From NCBI GenBank assembly GCA_963737285.1, contig CAVTRT010000003.1:806001-870000 (forward strand): a stretch of 64,000 nt of DNA, in the 5' to 3' direction. Positions 1 through 9,163 of this stretch are shown here, one piece after another. Under the pieces are notes generated by a model that was given only the letters and a program-made list of their open reading frames with translations, had not been told where the DNA came from and ran no database searches. Numbering within the stretch: position 1 is the first letter of the stretch; each line of letters opens with the position of its first letter. The position numbers were made by a program, and so were the translations under genes. This DNA is from Trebonia sp963737285. GTDB lineage: Bacteria; Actinomycetota; Actinomycetes; Streptosporangiales; Streptosporangiaceae.

Positions 1-29
1 ATATATTCGCCAACGTAATAGGAGGGCAG

Positions 30-357
30 ATGGCCACACGAGAGCAGGACGTGCTACGCCGGGTCGGGGAGGCGTCGGTGCTGATCCTGGTCAGCCTCGC
101 CGACGGGCCGAAGCACGGCTATGCGCTGATTCAGGACGTCAAGCAGTTCGCGGGCGTCGAGCTCGGGCCCGGCACGCTCTACGGCGCGCTGGACCGGCTC
201 GACAGGCTCGGGCTGCATCGAGTCCCTGCCCGCCGACGAGCGGCGGCACCCCTACCGCATCACCGCACCGGGTGCGGCAGCACTCCGGGTGCACCTCGAT
301 TCGCTGGAGCGGGTCAGCGCGGCCGGAAGGCTGCGCCTGCAGCTTGGCGGCGCCTGA
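30..357 (+). CDS. PadR-family transcriptional regulator, frameshifted
   Basis: This is a PadR-type winged-helix repressor of about 108 residues. The first half reads through the typical segments LADGPKHGYALIQDV and GPGTLYGALDRLDRLG. The wing continues one frame over as SLPADERRHPYRIT and the protein ends at the TGA at 355-357, so one base has been lost or gained near 213-218. GGAGGG lies about 6 bases before the ATG. The stop overlaps the ATG of the next gene (TGATG), so the two are probably coupled. PadR proteins usually repress their neighbours. The single frameshift could be an assembly error or true inactivation. Confidence 0.75.
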
Positions 358-839
358 TGAGCGCCCCCAAGGCCCGAGAAGGCAGGCTGGTCGATGCCGC
401 GCTCCGCTGCTACCCGGCCCGCTGGCGGCGACGCCACGCAGACGAGGCCGCCGAGCTAGCGGCGCTCCTCATCCGCGACGGCACCCCGGCGGCATCGATC
501 GCCTGGAGTTACCTCGTCGGAGCGGCCCGCGAGTGGCTGGCCCCGCCTCCCGGCCGGTCCCTGAGCACGGTGGCCGCGGCGTTGCTGGCCGCGACATGCC
601 TGCTCGGCTTCTCGGCAGCGCTAGTAGCCGAGACCGCGCCGGCCAAGGCCGCGAGCACGACCCAGTCGCCGTCCGGCCCGGTCCCCCCGAAGGTCAAGCC
701 CACGCCCCCGAGCGCCGGCTCCTCGCACGAGTTCACCTCGTGTCGCCCCGTCCTGCCCAGGCAAGGTACGGGCGCTACTCCCGCCACAGGCCACTCGCAA
801 CTGAGCATCAAGGGAACCGCACATGCCCGCTCCTGCTGA
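357..839 (+). CDS. PadR-linked single-pass membrane protein, unknown function
   Basis: The product has 160 residues. A basic, amphipathic N-terminus (RCYPARWRRRHADEAAELAA) is followed by one hydrophobic segment at about residues 62-84 and a Pro/Ser/Thr-rich tail, probably outside the membrane. The start overlaps the stop of the PadR gene, which suggests the regulator controls it. The 3' end overlaps the start of the signal peptidase gene by 17 bases. I know of no assigned function. The layout of a charged N-terminus plus one membrane helix resembles the small membrane proteins often paired with PadR regulators in actinomycetes. Confidence 0.6.
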   Translation: MSAPKAREGRLVDAALRCYPARWRRRHADEAAELAALLIRDGTPAASIAWSYLVGAAREWLAPPPGRSLSTVAAALLAATCLLGFSAALVAETAPAKAASTTQSPSGPVPPKVKPTPPSAGSSHEFTSCRPVLPRQGTGATPATGHSQLSIKGTAHARSC

Positions 840-1455
840 TCCCGGTCCCGCGAGCACCGATCCGGCCAGCGCCGAGCCCGCCAGCACTGGCCCGCGGCAG
901 CGCAGGCGATGGCGGCGGGGACTGGCCGAGACGGTCATCGCGCTCCTCGTGGCGGCGCTGCTGTCCGTCGGGCTGCGAACGTACGTGTTCGAGACCTTCT
1001 GGATCCCGTCGGCGTCGATGGTCCCGACGCTCGCCGTGAACGACCGGATCCTGGTGCAGAAGGCATTCTTCAACTGGCACGACGTCCACGAGGGCGACAT
1101 CGTGGTGTTCACCCACCCGCCCCTGGACCAGTGCGGCGGAGCACCGGCAGGAGACCTCGTCAAGCGCGTCATCGCGCTGCCAGGCCAGACGATCTACTCC
1201 GCTGGCAACACCATCTACATCAACGGGCACGTGCTGGCCGAGCCGTACCTGCCGGCCTACGACCCGCTAGGCCCGCCGATCGCAAGCAGCCAGCATCCCT
1301 ACCGCGTCCCGCCCGGCGAGTTCTACGTCCTGGGCGACAATCGCGCAGACTCCTGCGACAGCCGCTACTGGGGACCCATCCAGGGCTCCAGCATCATCGG
1401 CAAGGCGATCGTGGTCATCTGGCACGACAACCATCCCGACCTCCACGGCCTTTAA
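823..1455 (+). CDS. lepB: Type I signal peptidase
   Basis: This 210-residue serine protease of family S26 cleaves signal peptides from exported proteins at the outer face of the membrane. A basic N-terminal tail (residues 25-32) precedes one membrane anchor at about 34-54. Box B follows with the catalytic Ser65 in IPSASMVPTL. The general-base Lys114 lies in GDLVKRVIALPG and box E is GDNRADSCDSRYWGP. All key residues are present. The chosen ATG has AAGGGA 9 bases upstream and lies inside the end of the preceding gene, so the three genes probably form one transcript. Actinomycetes often carry several lepB copies, and this may be an accessory one. Confidence 0.93.
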   Translation: MPAPADPGPASTDPASAEPASTGPRQRRRWRRGLAETVIALLVAALLSVGLRTYVFETFWIPSASMVPTLAVNDRILVQKAFFNWHDVHEGDIVVFTHPPLDQCGGAPAGDLVKRVIALPGQTIYSAGNTIYINGHVLAEPYLPAYDPLGPPIASSQHPYRVPPGEFYVLGDNRADSCDSRYWGPIQGSSIIGKAIVVIWHDNHPDLHGL

Positions 1456-1486
1456 CCCCGAGGCCCCGTCCGACGTCGCTGAGTTC

Positions 1487-3229
1487 CTAATGGGTGATCC
1501 AGCTCGGAACGCATCCGCTGGTGCGGATCTGGGAGAGCCGGATCTGCGCGTAGAGATCCAGGATCGACGGGGGACTGGAGCCGACGGCGTCATCCCAGTT
1601 AGCGGGGCGCGTGGTTGTGCTGCTGATATTCATGCGCGGGCCGCTTCGTTCCAGGCACCCGGTTTCCGCTGACAGCCAAGACGACAGCGTGGGATCGGTG
1701 GACTTCGCGTGGCCGAGCGCGAAGCGCGCTGTATCCGTCACTTGGCTGACCGCTTGACGCAGGGCCGGCGAGGATGGCTGGACGCATCCGGGCGCATCGC
1801 TCAGCGCGAAGATAGACCACATGAGGCTGGAGTCAGGCGCCGTGTGGTCAGCAAGGCCGGCGAGCCAGTGCGTGATGATGGCGCGAGTGCGGGGCGTGCA
1901 CTGCCCGGAAGCGGCTGCCGCCGCGGCGAGGATGGCGACGTCCTGGGCGGAGGCGTGATTCATCGAGCTCTCGAACCGCTGGATCGCGGGGGCTGTGATG
2001 GATTGGGGGCTGAAGGCGAGGGCGATGGTGAGCCAGCCCGATGGATCGGCATCCAGGCCCGGCAGGCTGATCTCGGTGAGCACGCTGTTGAGCATCGAGG
2101 CCTCCTGCGTGCTGAGGGAGGCGGAGCGAGCCCGGCTATCGCAAAGGCGGCGGAGATCATTGACGGCTGGTAGGTCTCGGGCAGCGCGCCGTGCCATCGC
2201 AGCGCCCGCTGCACACACGATTGCAGTGCCTGGGGCAGCGGCGGGGCGTGGACTCCAGCGGCTTGCGCGACGTACGCCGCGGCGCGAAGCGAGCTGAGCG
2301 GGCATGTCACAGTCGGCTCATCGGCCAGTGCGGACTCTATTCGCTGATACTCGGCAGTCGCATATTGTCCGAACGAGAGGTGCGGCCCGGTTGCCCGGCC
2401 CGACGCCGGTCACCTGCAGTTCGGCCATGACCGCGATGTCGTCCGGCGATGGGGCGGCATCGGCGCCCGCCGCGCGGAGGTACGCGGTCTTGATCGCAGG
2501 TGCATTGATGCATCGCTGGCCGGGGTCGGCGTGCGCGGCGTCGAGCAGGAGGCCCAGGGTCGCGACCTGGTTGCTGGCGGCTGCGTGCAGCAGTGCGCAG
2601 TGAGCGGCTATCTCGCGTGAGATGAATCCGCCGAGGGCCAGGCCCACGGGGCGTTCGGGCGTCCCAGCAGCGATGAGCTGCCGTACGTGCGCGGCGTCCT
2701 CAATGACGTCCAGGAGCTTGGCGGCGCTGCCGCCGTCGGAGGGGGACTCGGCCAGGGCAGCGGCGACGCCGCGTTGACGGCCGGGTGTCAGGAGGTTGTA
2801 GCTGTCTTCCGCGTTGACCGTCAGGGTATCCAGGACTACCAGGATCTCGCTGGTTGTCGGCGCCCCGGCGGGGAGGTCGTCGAGGTACGCCCCTAGTGCC
2901 GCCGTGTTGACCGGGTCTGGCGCCACCATCGTGCCGGCCGCGTGCTCGATCTCCAGCGCGATGGCGATGCCCGCGGGATCGGCGGAGCTGCGGGGATCGA
3001 TGAAGGCCGGCATCGGCTCGGCGGGCTGCATGAGATCAAACAACAGGTCGGCAGGAGTCACGGCGGCCGCCGCATCCAGCTGGCCAACAGAGCCCTGGGG
3101 CGGCCGTGAGGTGCAGGCGGCCGTGCCGGCAAGCGTTACCGCTGCCGCCATGACCGCCGCGATCAGGCGCGCGGGCGTTGCCGCCCGGCGCTCACGCCGG
3201 GCGGCAACGCGGATGCGACAGAAGATCAC
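1487..3229 (-). CDS. Putative lipoprotein of unknown function, two frameshifts
   Basis: The GTG start at 3229 overlaps the TGA of the upstream secreted-protein gene (GTGA), so the two are coupled. The N-terminus has an export signal ending in AAAVTLAGTAAC, a plausible lipobox. An Ala-rich helical protein follows (for example LFDLMQPAEPMPAFIDP and DVAILAAAAAASGQC). The frame leaves phase near 2400, runs in another frame to about 2115 and then returns, continuing to the stop at 1487. The two shifts compensate each other and the intermediate frame keeps the same composition. The undamaged product would be about 580 residues. If the first shift is real, the protein stops at 2318. No family recognised. 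Confidence 0.55.
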
Positions 3230-3846
3230 AGGTACTTTGTTCCTGAGGCGTCTGGGCTGCAGACCACGCCCGGCAGGTAGATGTTGACCGAGGTGTTCTG
3301 GGAGAACCATGCCGGGAACCCGCCCCACGAGATCTCGTACTCGCCATGGTGCAGCTGCCAGATGTTGGACCCGGACATATGGAACGAGAGCGTGTCCGAG
3401 GAGAAGTTCCAGCCCGATCCGGGGTTGTTCCAGCCGGCGAACGGCCCATTGATGCTGTAGCTGTCGGTCAGGTCCATCGACTGGGCGTTGCCCGAGCCGA
3501 ACCAGTAGCCCCACGAGTCACCGTAGACCTGGCCGCTAGTCCAGCCGTAGGAAATGGTCCCGTCGTTGAACTGCGCGACCGCGCCTGCGCTAACCCCGTC
3601 GCAGCCCAGGGCGGACTGCTCGGCGAGGCTCACCGAGGTGTCCGGGCGGATCGCGCCGGAGTCCAGCCTGTGGCTGACGGCCGCCAGCCTGGCCGCGGCT
3701 GCCGACTCGGCAGCCGCGACCTGGGCGAGCCGGGCCTGATCGGGGCGGCTCTGGGCAGTGGCCGCGTGGGCGGAGGTTCCGGCCGCCAGCGCGGCCATGG
3801 TGGCGGCGGCAGCGACGATCACGGCTGCGCGATGGGTCCTGTGCAT
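3226..3846 (-). CDS. Secreted protein of unknown function
   Basis: The product has 206 residues. The start at 3846 is chosen because GGGGGAAG lies 5 bases upstream and a classical signal peptide follows directly (MHRTHRAAVIVAAAATMAAL, probable cleavage after SAHA). The mature part has an Ala-rich helical stretch and then a Gly/Ser/aromatic-rich domain (NDGTISYGWTSGQVYGDSWG, SWGGFPAWFSQNTSVNIYL), likely beta-rich. The lipoprotein gene follows with a 4-base overlap, so the two proteins probably act together outside the cell. No family recognised. Confidence 0.75.
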   Translation of the reverse strand: MHRTHRAAVIVAAAATMAALAAGTSAHAATAQSRPDQARLAQVAAAESAAAARLAAVSHRLDSGAIRPDTSVSLAEQSALGCDGVSAGAVAQFNDGTISYGWTSGQVYGDSWGYWFGSGNAQSMDLTDSYSINGPFAGWNNPGSGWNFSSDTLSFHMSGSNIWQLHHGEYEISWGGFPAWFSQNTSVNIYLPGVVCSPDASGTKYL

Positions 3847-4035
3847 GGTGCTTCCCCCGATTGCGTGGTGGATGGATGTTCCGGTCATGACGTGCGGTAA
3901 CGGCTTGCGGATGCCCTGAGCGCATGGGCGGTTCGCAGCACGCGGACAGCACGGGCCACATCGATGATGGTAACAATAAGTGACCATGAGACTGCGGGAT
4001 AATGAATATCGCAGTCCTGTGAGGTGCCAGATGAC

Positions 4036-4211
4036 ATGGCCCGAGTCCCCGCGCGCTGGCCGTCGCCGAGCCGTTCGCCCGGCGCATCGGCGATCACACC
4101 GTGGTTGACATCCCGCTGCGCTACGAGGCCGACGACATGAAGGCCCGGGTCGCGTTCGACACCGACGAGAAGGTCGCCGGCCTCTTCATCCTCGCGCCCG
4201 AGACGCCGTGA
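4036..4211 (+). pseudogene. Fragment resembling a DUF3887 domain
   Basis: A short open stretch reads LAVAEPFARRIGDHTVVDIP and then RYEADDMKARVAFDTDEKVA, ending LFILAPETP and a stop. The pattern of a 'VVDIPL..EA.. KARV.FD...KVAGLFI' strand pair matches my memory of the DUF3887 segment found in front of some actinobacterial hydrolases. No start codon or partner domain is nearby, so it looks like a remnant. The assignment is tentative. Confidence 0.4.
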
Positions 4212-4245
4212 GGAACCCGGCGCGGGCCGACAGGGGCCGCGGACG

Positions 4246-5241
4246 TCAGGTGGCGACGGATGCGGCGGCGGTGCGCTCGCGCAGGTAGTCGGCGGCGGTG
4301 ACCGGCTGGTAGCTGGTGCCGGGGAAAAGCGGCTCGACGACGGTGTCCATGTCGGCCTCGTGGAACAGGATCAGCGAGACCAGTTCCTCGTCCGGATCTC
4401 GCGCCGACGGCGGCAGGACCCGGTGCCGGGTGGAGCGCCACCGGTCGGCGGTCCAGCGGGCGAGGATGTCGCCGACGTTGATCGTGAAGGCACCCGGCTC
4501 GTAGGGCGCGTCCGCCCACTCGCCGCTAGGCATCCGTACTTGCAGGCCGCCGTAGCCGGGCTGGCGGTCCAGGATGGTCAGCATTCCCCAGTCGGTGTGC
4601 GGGGCGACGCGGAACTGCCCGTCAATCGGCGTCCCGGTCTGCGCAAGCGGGGGATAGCGGTTGATGTTGAAGGTGTGCGGTGACCGCCGGGCCCGCGATG
4701 TGAAGAAGCCCCCGGCTAGGCCCAGTGCCACCGTGCATACTTCCAGCAACTCGTAGTACAGGTCTTGCACCTCAGTGGCGTACCGCTCGCACGGCGCCTC
4801 AAGGCCGGGGCACTCGGCCGGGTACACGTTCGGCGCGAACCACTCGGCGTCCGTCGCCGGATCGCCGGTAGCGAAGGAGCGGCCCATGGTCAGGCTCTCC
4901 TTGAGGTCCGCCCGCCTGGGGTCGGCGGTCTTCCTGTAAAAGGCGTTGGCCTCCCCACCCGGCCGGATCCAGCCACGGCCGCCAACCGGGGTCGAGTAGG
5001 CCTGCTTGAGTTCCGCTGGCAGGGCGAAGAAGCGGGCGGCTTCGGCTCGGATCGCCGCGCCCAGGCCGGGATCGATGCCGTGGCCCTCGATCAGCAGGAA
5101 CCCCGACTGCCGCAGCGCCTCATCCAGTCGCCGCGCCAGGGCGTCCCGCCGCGCAGCGGACCCCGAGCGCCATACCGAGATGTCCAGCAGTGGAATGCCA
5201 GGGGTGCTCACGCCACCAGATCCTTTCACTCTCCCGTTCAT
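4246..5241 (-). CDS. Isopenicillin-N-synthase-like 2OG-Fe(II) dioxygenase
   Basis: This 331-residue protein belongs to the non-haem iron, 2-oxoglutarate-dependent oxygenase family. It has the N-terminal DIOX_N region (PLLDISVW, SGFLLIEGHGI) and the jelly-roll core. The iron ligands are visible as His215 and Asp217 (APHTDWG) and His273 (STRHRVLPP). The position that normally holds the 2OG-binding Arg of an RxS motif reads Leu287-Val-Ser289. A GTG at 5211 with AAAGGA upstream is an alternative start giving 321 residues. The gene stands alone, so its substrate cannot be inferred. Confidence 0.85.
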   Translation of the reverse strand: MNGRVKGSGGVSTPGIPLLDISVWRSGSAARRDALARRLDEALRQSGFLLIEGHGIDPGLGAAIRAEAARFFALPAELKQAYSTPVGGRGWIRPGGEANAFYRKTADPRRADLKESLTMGRSFATGDPATDAEWFAPNVYPAECPGLEAPCERYATEVQDLYYELLEVCTVALGLAGGFFTSRARRSPHTFNINRYPPLAQTGTPIDGQFRVAPHTDWGMLTILDRQPGYGGLQVRMPSGEWADAPYEPGAFTINVGDILARWTADRWRSTRHRVLPPSARDPDEELVSLILFHEADMDTVVEPLFPGTSYQPVTAADYLRERTAAASVAT

Positions 5242-5612
5242 TCTCGCAGGTCCTGCAGGGCAACCGGCGCTACCCGCCTCCTTCCTGGCCTTGACTCAAT
5301 GCAAGCCCTTACCTTCGGGCCGTCAGTGCCCCGGAATCGTCGCAACATTTGCGACCTGCATGACAGGAGCGGCTCATAGTAATTCTGTGACGAATGAGGT
5401 AAGTGACATTTGGCCTTGACGGGCGGGCGTACCGGGCGGTCGCGTGCATGAGCGGCATCGCCCCTTCCTCCCCAATGCCAGACGGCTAAGGCGATTGGCC
5501 GACCGGGATGTCCGCGGTGGGTGCGGTGGGTGCGGTGGGTGATCGGCAGGGTGGCGGGGCGCGGCTCGCGGCCGATCGAGGGCTGGCGCCGCCAGCCTGC
5601 ACGCTCGCCTGA
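5242..5612. other. Intergenic region without a recognised gene
   Basis: No frame here shows convincing coding character. A 9-bp unit, GCGGTGGGT, is repeated three times in tandem at 5514-5540. The upstream region of the dioxygenase lies at the left edge. Confidence 0.5.
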
Positions 5613-5672
5613 TTTCATGATCGCGTGCTGTCGGCGGGGTGGTAACACCGGTAATGACATGCGATCATGAAA
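5613..5672. promoter_or_regulatory. Perfect 12-bp inverted repeat overlapping a start codon
   Basis: TTTCATGATCGC at 5613-5624 is exactly mirrored by GCGATCATGAAA at 5661-5672, with 36 bases between the arms. The right arm contains the ATG of the decayed SDR gene that follows. The geometry suits a regulator operator or a transcript hairpin. There is no U-tract, so a terminator is unlikely. Confidence 0.5.
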
Positions 5673-5861
5673 ACTGCTTGAGGCGCCATCGCCTCGGCCG
5701 GCTCGTGCTTCTTGGTGGGCTTCGTCGCCACCGACCTGAACAACTTCGCCGGCATCCGCACCCCCGCCCAGGGCGCTGCCGCGGCCGTCCGGATGGCCAC
5801 CATCCCCGCCGACGGACCCACTGGCACCTTCACCGATGACCAGGGTCCGGTGGCCTGGTAA
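5667..5861 (+). pseudogene. SDR-family oxidoreductase remnant with internal deletion
   Basis: The frame starts ATG AAA ACT GCT (MKTA, a common opening of SDR proteins) and then meets a TGA at 5679. In the same frame it continues as the C-terminus of a short-chain dehydrogenase: GFVATDLNNFAGIRTPAQGA, then AVRMATIPADGPTGTF and DDQGPVAW, with the stop at 5859. The Rossmann motif and the catalytic Tyr-xxx-Lys region are missing, so about 180 codons were deleted. The product cannot be active. Confidence 0.65.
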
Positions 5862-6261
5862 CCCCCATCGGCTCAGCGGGAGGCGCAAACTTGTCCCGGC
5901 GGAACTCCTCCATCGCGGCGGTCGAGTCGTACAGCGGGTCGAACCGGTGCTCCAGCTCCGCCAGGCTCTCCGCGATCCGGTTAGAGGGCATCCGCCCGGT
6001 CAGCTCATCGACCCGGGACGGCGCCGGCGCGTTCGCACCTGCTGCGACGACAGGCCCTGCAAGCGGAAACCGCTGAAGCAGATTTTATCGTTTTAAGATA
6101 GTCGCATCGGCCGGCCATTTATCTGGCCGAATGGCTGCAGATCGGGGCTGATGGCGGGACGTCCTCGCCGTCCGCTGAGCGTGCCGGTCTCCAGGTCATG
6201 AAATCGAAGCTGTCCAGCCTACGGAACAAGGCAATGGCTGGTGGATCGAGGCTTACCTGTT
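5862..6261. other. Intergenic region with an unassigned open stretch
   Basis: On the minus strand an open frame ending at 5830 reads MPSNRIAESLAELEHRFDPL followed by YDSTAAMEEFRRDKFAPPAE. It has protein-like composition but no recognisable family and no clear start, so it is probably another gene remnant. Around 6080-6110 the DNA becomes AT-rich. Nothing else was seen. Confidence 0.4.
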
Positions 6262-8028
6262 TCAGGCGCGGCCGGTTCCGGTAGCCACGGGTGCGGGCCA
6301 GGCGGTGAGGTCGGCCGGGTCGGGCGGTGCGGTGCGGCAGATGACGTAGTAGCGCGGGGTGATGGCCGTGGGGTGGTGGGCGAGGGCGGCCATGCAGCGG
6401 GCGTGCGCCTGCTGCGGCGTGCGGACGGCGTCGGTGGCGGCCAGGCAGGCGACCAGCGGGCGCCCGCCGGCTGAGGCGAAGACATGGGCTACCGCGGGTG
6501 CGACGGCGTCGTCGGCCAGGCGCTGCACGTCGGCTACGTCGACCCAGCAGTGATCGACCATTATCCGGTCCGGGGCGCTGGCCAGGGGTTCCAGCGCGAT
6601 GAGCCCGGCCATCTGAACGGCGGCCACGTCACCGTGAGCGGCTGCGACCAGCAGGCGTTCGACGGCCAGCAGCACTGATTCCAGTTCGGTCCGCGGTAGC
6701 AGGCCGGTGTCGCCGTTCCACGTGTCCAGCCGCAGGCAGCCGTCGATCTGGTTGAGGCGGAACTGGATCGGATTTCCGCTGACCGGCAGCGGGCGCCACC
6801 GCAGTTCGGTCCGGGCGAGCGCGAGGTCGATCTCCTCGGGCTGGAGACCGACGCCCGCGGTCAGCCCGGACCACGACTCAGGGACGAGGCTGTTGAACAA
6901 GGTGCCGTAGTCGAAGCGCAGGCCCCGTTCGTGCTCGATCAGTTCGGCCATGGCATCCCGTTTGACCGTGTCGTACCTGCCGCGTCGGCTCGCCTCCATC
7001 ACCGTGGTCCAGGTGTGGCCGGCCAGCTCGTCGAAACTTTTCCCGCCGATCTCGACGGTGGCGAGGGCGCTCTGGACCAGGGGGCCGACGTAGTTCACCA
7101 GATGGCGCTCGAAACGGTTGCTGGACGTCACGGGGAACACCAGCTCCCGGTAGCCGGCGCGGCGGGCGACCACGGCGCAGATGGCCGCGAGAACGACGCT
7201 GGACCGACTGGCCCGGGTGCGCGCCGCCACCCGCCGCACAGCCATCGCGGCGGCTACCGACGACAGCTCTACCGCCAGCGACTCGCCGTTGGCCCGGGCG
7301 CCCGGCAGAGCGTACAGGCAGTGGGGGATCCGCCACGACTGCTCCCGCACGTGGTCCAGTGCCGTCTCAGCCGTGCGCCGCCCGGTCGGCGTCGCCTCCA
7401 GCTCGGCCTGATCCAGCGGCTGGTGACCGGCCGGTGCGGCCAGCCGTCGCGCGGGATCGCCGAGCAGGCGGGCGAAGTCGCGCTTGAGGATCCCGATCGC
7501 GCCGTCGTCCACCGCCAGGTGAATGAACCCGGCGGCGCACGCGATGACCCGGTCGCCCGAGTCGGGAGCGATGGCCACCGCCACGCGGACTGGGCACCGT
7601 CCCGGATCGGGTGACTCGTGCAGCCACCGGACCAGCGCCTCGCCCACCGCAGGGCGGTCCTGGGGTCCCCACTGTCCCTCGCCGAGCGAACAGACTTCCA
7701 GCAGCTGCACGCCGGCCGCCGCGACCCGCTGGCGCGGCTGCTCGCCGGGCACATACGTGGTGCGCAGAACCTCGTGCCGCGAGATCAGCACTCCAGTTGC
7801 CTCGGCCACGTCATCGACCGACACCACTCCCGGCACCGGGAGCCCGACGCACAGGATCGCGTAGAAGTGGTCCGGGATCCCGCTCACCCATGCATAGACG
7901 TCGAGCTGGCCCAAGGTGAGCGGTCCCTCGCCGGCCCGTTCCCCGGCGAACTCGACCGGGACCGGCGGCATCGGGGTCAGCCGCAGGCGGCGCCGACGGC
8001 GCTGACCGGTCTCGGTGCCGGTGCTCAT
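6262..8028 (-). CDS. Stand-alone NRPS condensation-domain protein
   Basis: The product has 588 residues. After a basic leader it shows the condensation fold: PLTLGQLDVYAWVSG (C1-like), SRHEVLRTTY (C2-like), and the active-site region FIHLAVDDGAIGIL with His170 and Asp174. The usual HHxxxDG is here xHxxxDD. Later segments include PVTSSNRFERHLVNYVGPLV and VKRDAMAELI. The last hundred or so residues (from VDHCWVDVADVQRL) resemble the C-terminal subdomain of an adenylation domain. There is no carrier or full adenylation domain. The ATG overlaps the stop of the thioesterase-like gene (TGATG). It probably joins or transfers acyl or peptidyl groups; the substrates are unknown. Confidence 0.8.
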   Translation of the reverse strand: MSTGTETGQRRRRRLRLTPMPPVPVEFAGERAGEGPLTLGQLDVYAWVSGIPDHFYAILCVGLPVPGVVSVDDVAEATGVLISRHEVLRTTYVPGEQPRQRVAAAGVQLLEVCSLGEGQWGPQDRPAVGEALVRWLHESPDPGRCPVRVAVAIAPDSGDRVIACAAGFIHLAVDDGAIGILKRDFARLLGDPARRLAAPAGHQPLDQAELEATPTGRRTAETALDHVREQSWRIPHCLYALPGARANGESLAVELSSVAAAMAVRRVAARTRASRSSVVLAAICAVVARRAGYRELVFPVTSSNRFERHLVNYVGPLVQSALATVEIGGKSFDELAGHTWTTVMEASRRGRYDTVKRDAMAELIEHERGLRFDYGTLFNSLVPESWSGLTAGVGLQPEEIDLALARTELRWRPLPVSGNPIQFRLNQIDGCLRLDTWNGDTGLLPRTELESVLLAVERLLVAAAHGDVAAVQMAGLIALEPLASAPDRIMVDHCWVDVADVQRLADDAVAPAVAHVFASAGGRPLVACLAATDAVRTPQQAHARCMAALAHHPTAITPRYYVICRTAPPDPADLTAWPAPVATGTGRA

Positions 8029-8525
8029 CACTGGTCAGCCGAACAGCTCGCGCAACGCGCCGGCCAAGCGCCCGGTTGCCGGGGAGGCTCGTCCAACCAG
8101 GACTCAGTACCGGTGTCCGGTGGTTCCGGCAGCCCGGTGCCGGTCGCGGCCACGAGCCGCACGTCATCGAGCCGGGCGGCCATCTCGCAGGCGATCGCCG
8201 CGCTGATCCCGCAGCCGCCGGCCAGATAGGGACCAGTGGGACGTACCGCCCGGACGGTGCCGGCATAAGCGGCGGCCATCGCGGGCACCATACGGCGGGG
8301 TTCCGCGTCGGAGCAGAGGCCGGCCGCCTGGATGCCGAGCACAGTGAACTCCTCGCCCAGGGCACGGGCGAGCCGACAGTACGCGTCCCGTCCGGATTCG
8401 TCGGCCGATCCGGCCAGCTCACCGTAGGACAGTACGGTATGACCCTCGAGGTAAACAGTCGGAAATGCCGGCCGCGCATCGTCGTGGTCCACGAGATCTA
8501 GCGTCGCCAGTGCCCTGGATGTCAT
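8028..8525 (-). CDS. Thioesterase-like protein, short and lacking the canonical nucleophile
   Basis: The 165-residue product resembles the front half of NRPS/PKS thioesterases: VYLEGHTVLSYGELAGSADE, then FTVLGIQAAGLCSDAEPRRM, MAAAYAGTVRAVRPTGPYLA and GGCGISAAIACEMA. In active family members the elbow reads GGxSxG, but here the Ser position is Gly106. The protein stops before the regions holding the catalytic Asp and His, since a full domain is about 240 residues. The start at 8525 is preferred over upstream candidates because homology begins there. It is coupled to the condensation gene and may be decayed or non-catalytic. Confidence 0.6.
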   Translation of the reverse strand: MTSRALATLDLVDHDDARPAFPTVYLEGHTVLSYGELAGSADESGRDAYCRLARALGEEFTVLGIQAAGLCSDAEPRRMVPAMAAAYAGTVRAVRPTGPYLAGGCGISAAIACEMAARLDDVRLVAATGTGLPEPPDTGTESWLDEPPRQPGAWPARCASCSADQ

Positions 8526-9163
8526 ATCAATCTCGCCCAGTTCTCTCACTTCGAAACGGGGATCTGGTTGTCGGCGGCGCGGCGCGCGGTACACCCGCAC
8601 AGGCCGCTGGTAACCGTACATCTGCGATTGCTGACCCTGCTGTCGAAGACAAGCATACGCCGACAGCCGCGGATAGTCCCCTCCGAGATTGCCGATCGTC
8701 AGTTATCAGATCCGGCCGAGTCTTCTCCCCTCGCCCAGACCCTGACCAGAGCTTGGGCTGACGCGGAGATTGCGTCACGCGACAAAACATTCATTCTCGC
8801 GCGCTTGGGCGAGCAGCCTGGCCGACCGCCAGGAAGTGCATAACGGCGGCTCTGGCGCTCTCGCTGCTCTAACGACGATTACGTAGGGTGACACATTTCT
8901 TGCTTACTAACCCGCCAACCGAGACTTGCGGAGTTTTATGAGGACGCGAACACGCAGGTCATGATGAGTCTGACATCTAGGTGCTCGAGCTCATGCACTC
9001 GGCATGAGCATCTCGCGACGCGTCCGGAACAGTGTCGTTGACGCGATGGCGGCGGCCTGCCTGAACCTGCTTCCCGCTCATGCGCCCCACGACATCCGGC
9101 GTATTCCTCCTCGCGCCTGGGCGGAGGCACTAGACCTCCGCCCGTGTGCAGCGGGTTCGTGCG
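8526..9163. other. Intergenic region without a recognised gene
   Basis: No stretch here has both a plausible start and coding composition on either strand. It contains the upstream regions of the thioesterase-like gene and sits behind the 3' end of the BNR protein gene. No palindrome or repeat stood out. Confidence 0.5.

Noticed and set aside
5238..5888. 216-codon minus-strand open frame
   Set aside because: Composition is not protein-like (Arg/His/Pro-rich, THR repeats from the 9-bp tandem repeat), and it runs antisense through the SDR remnant.
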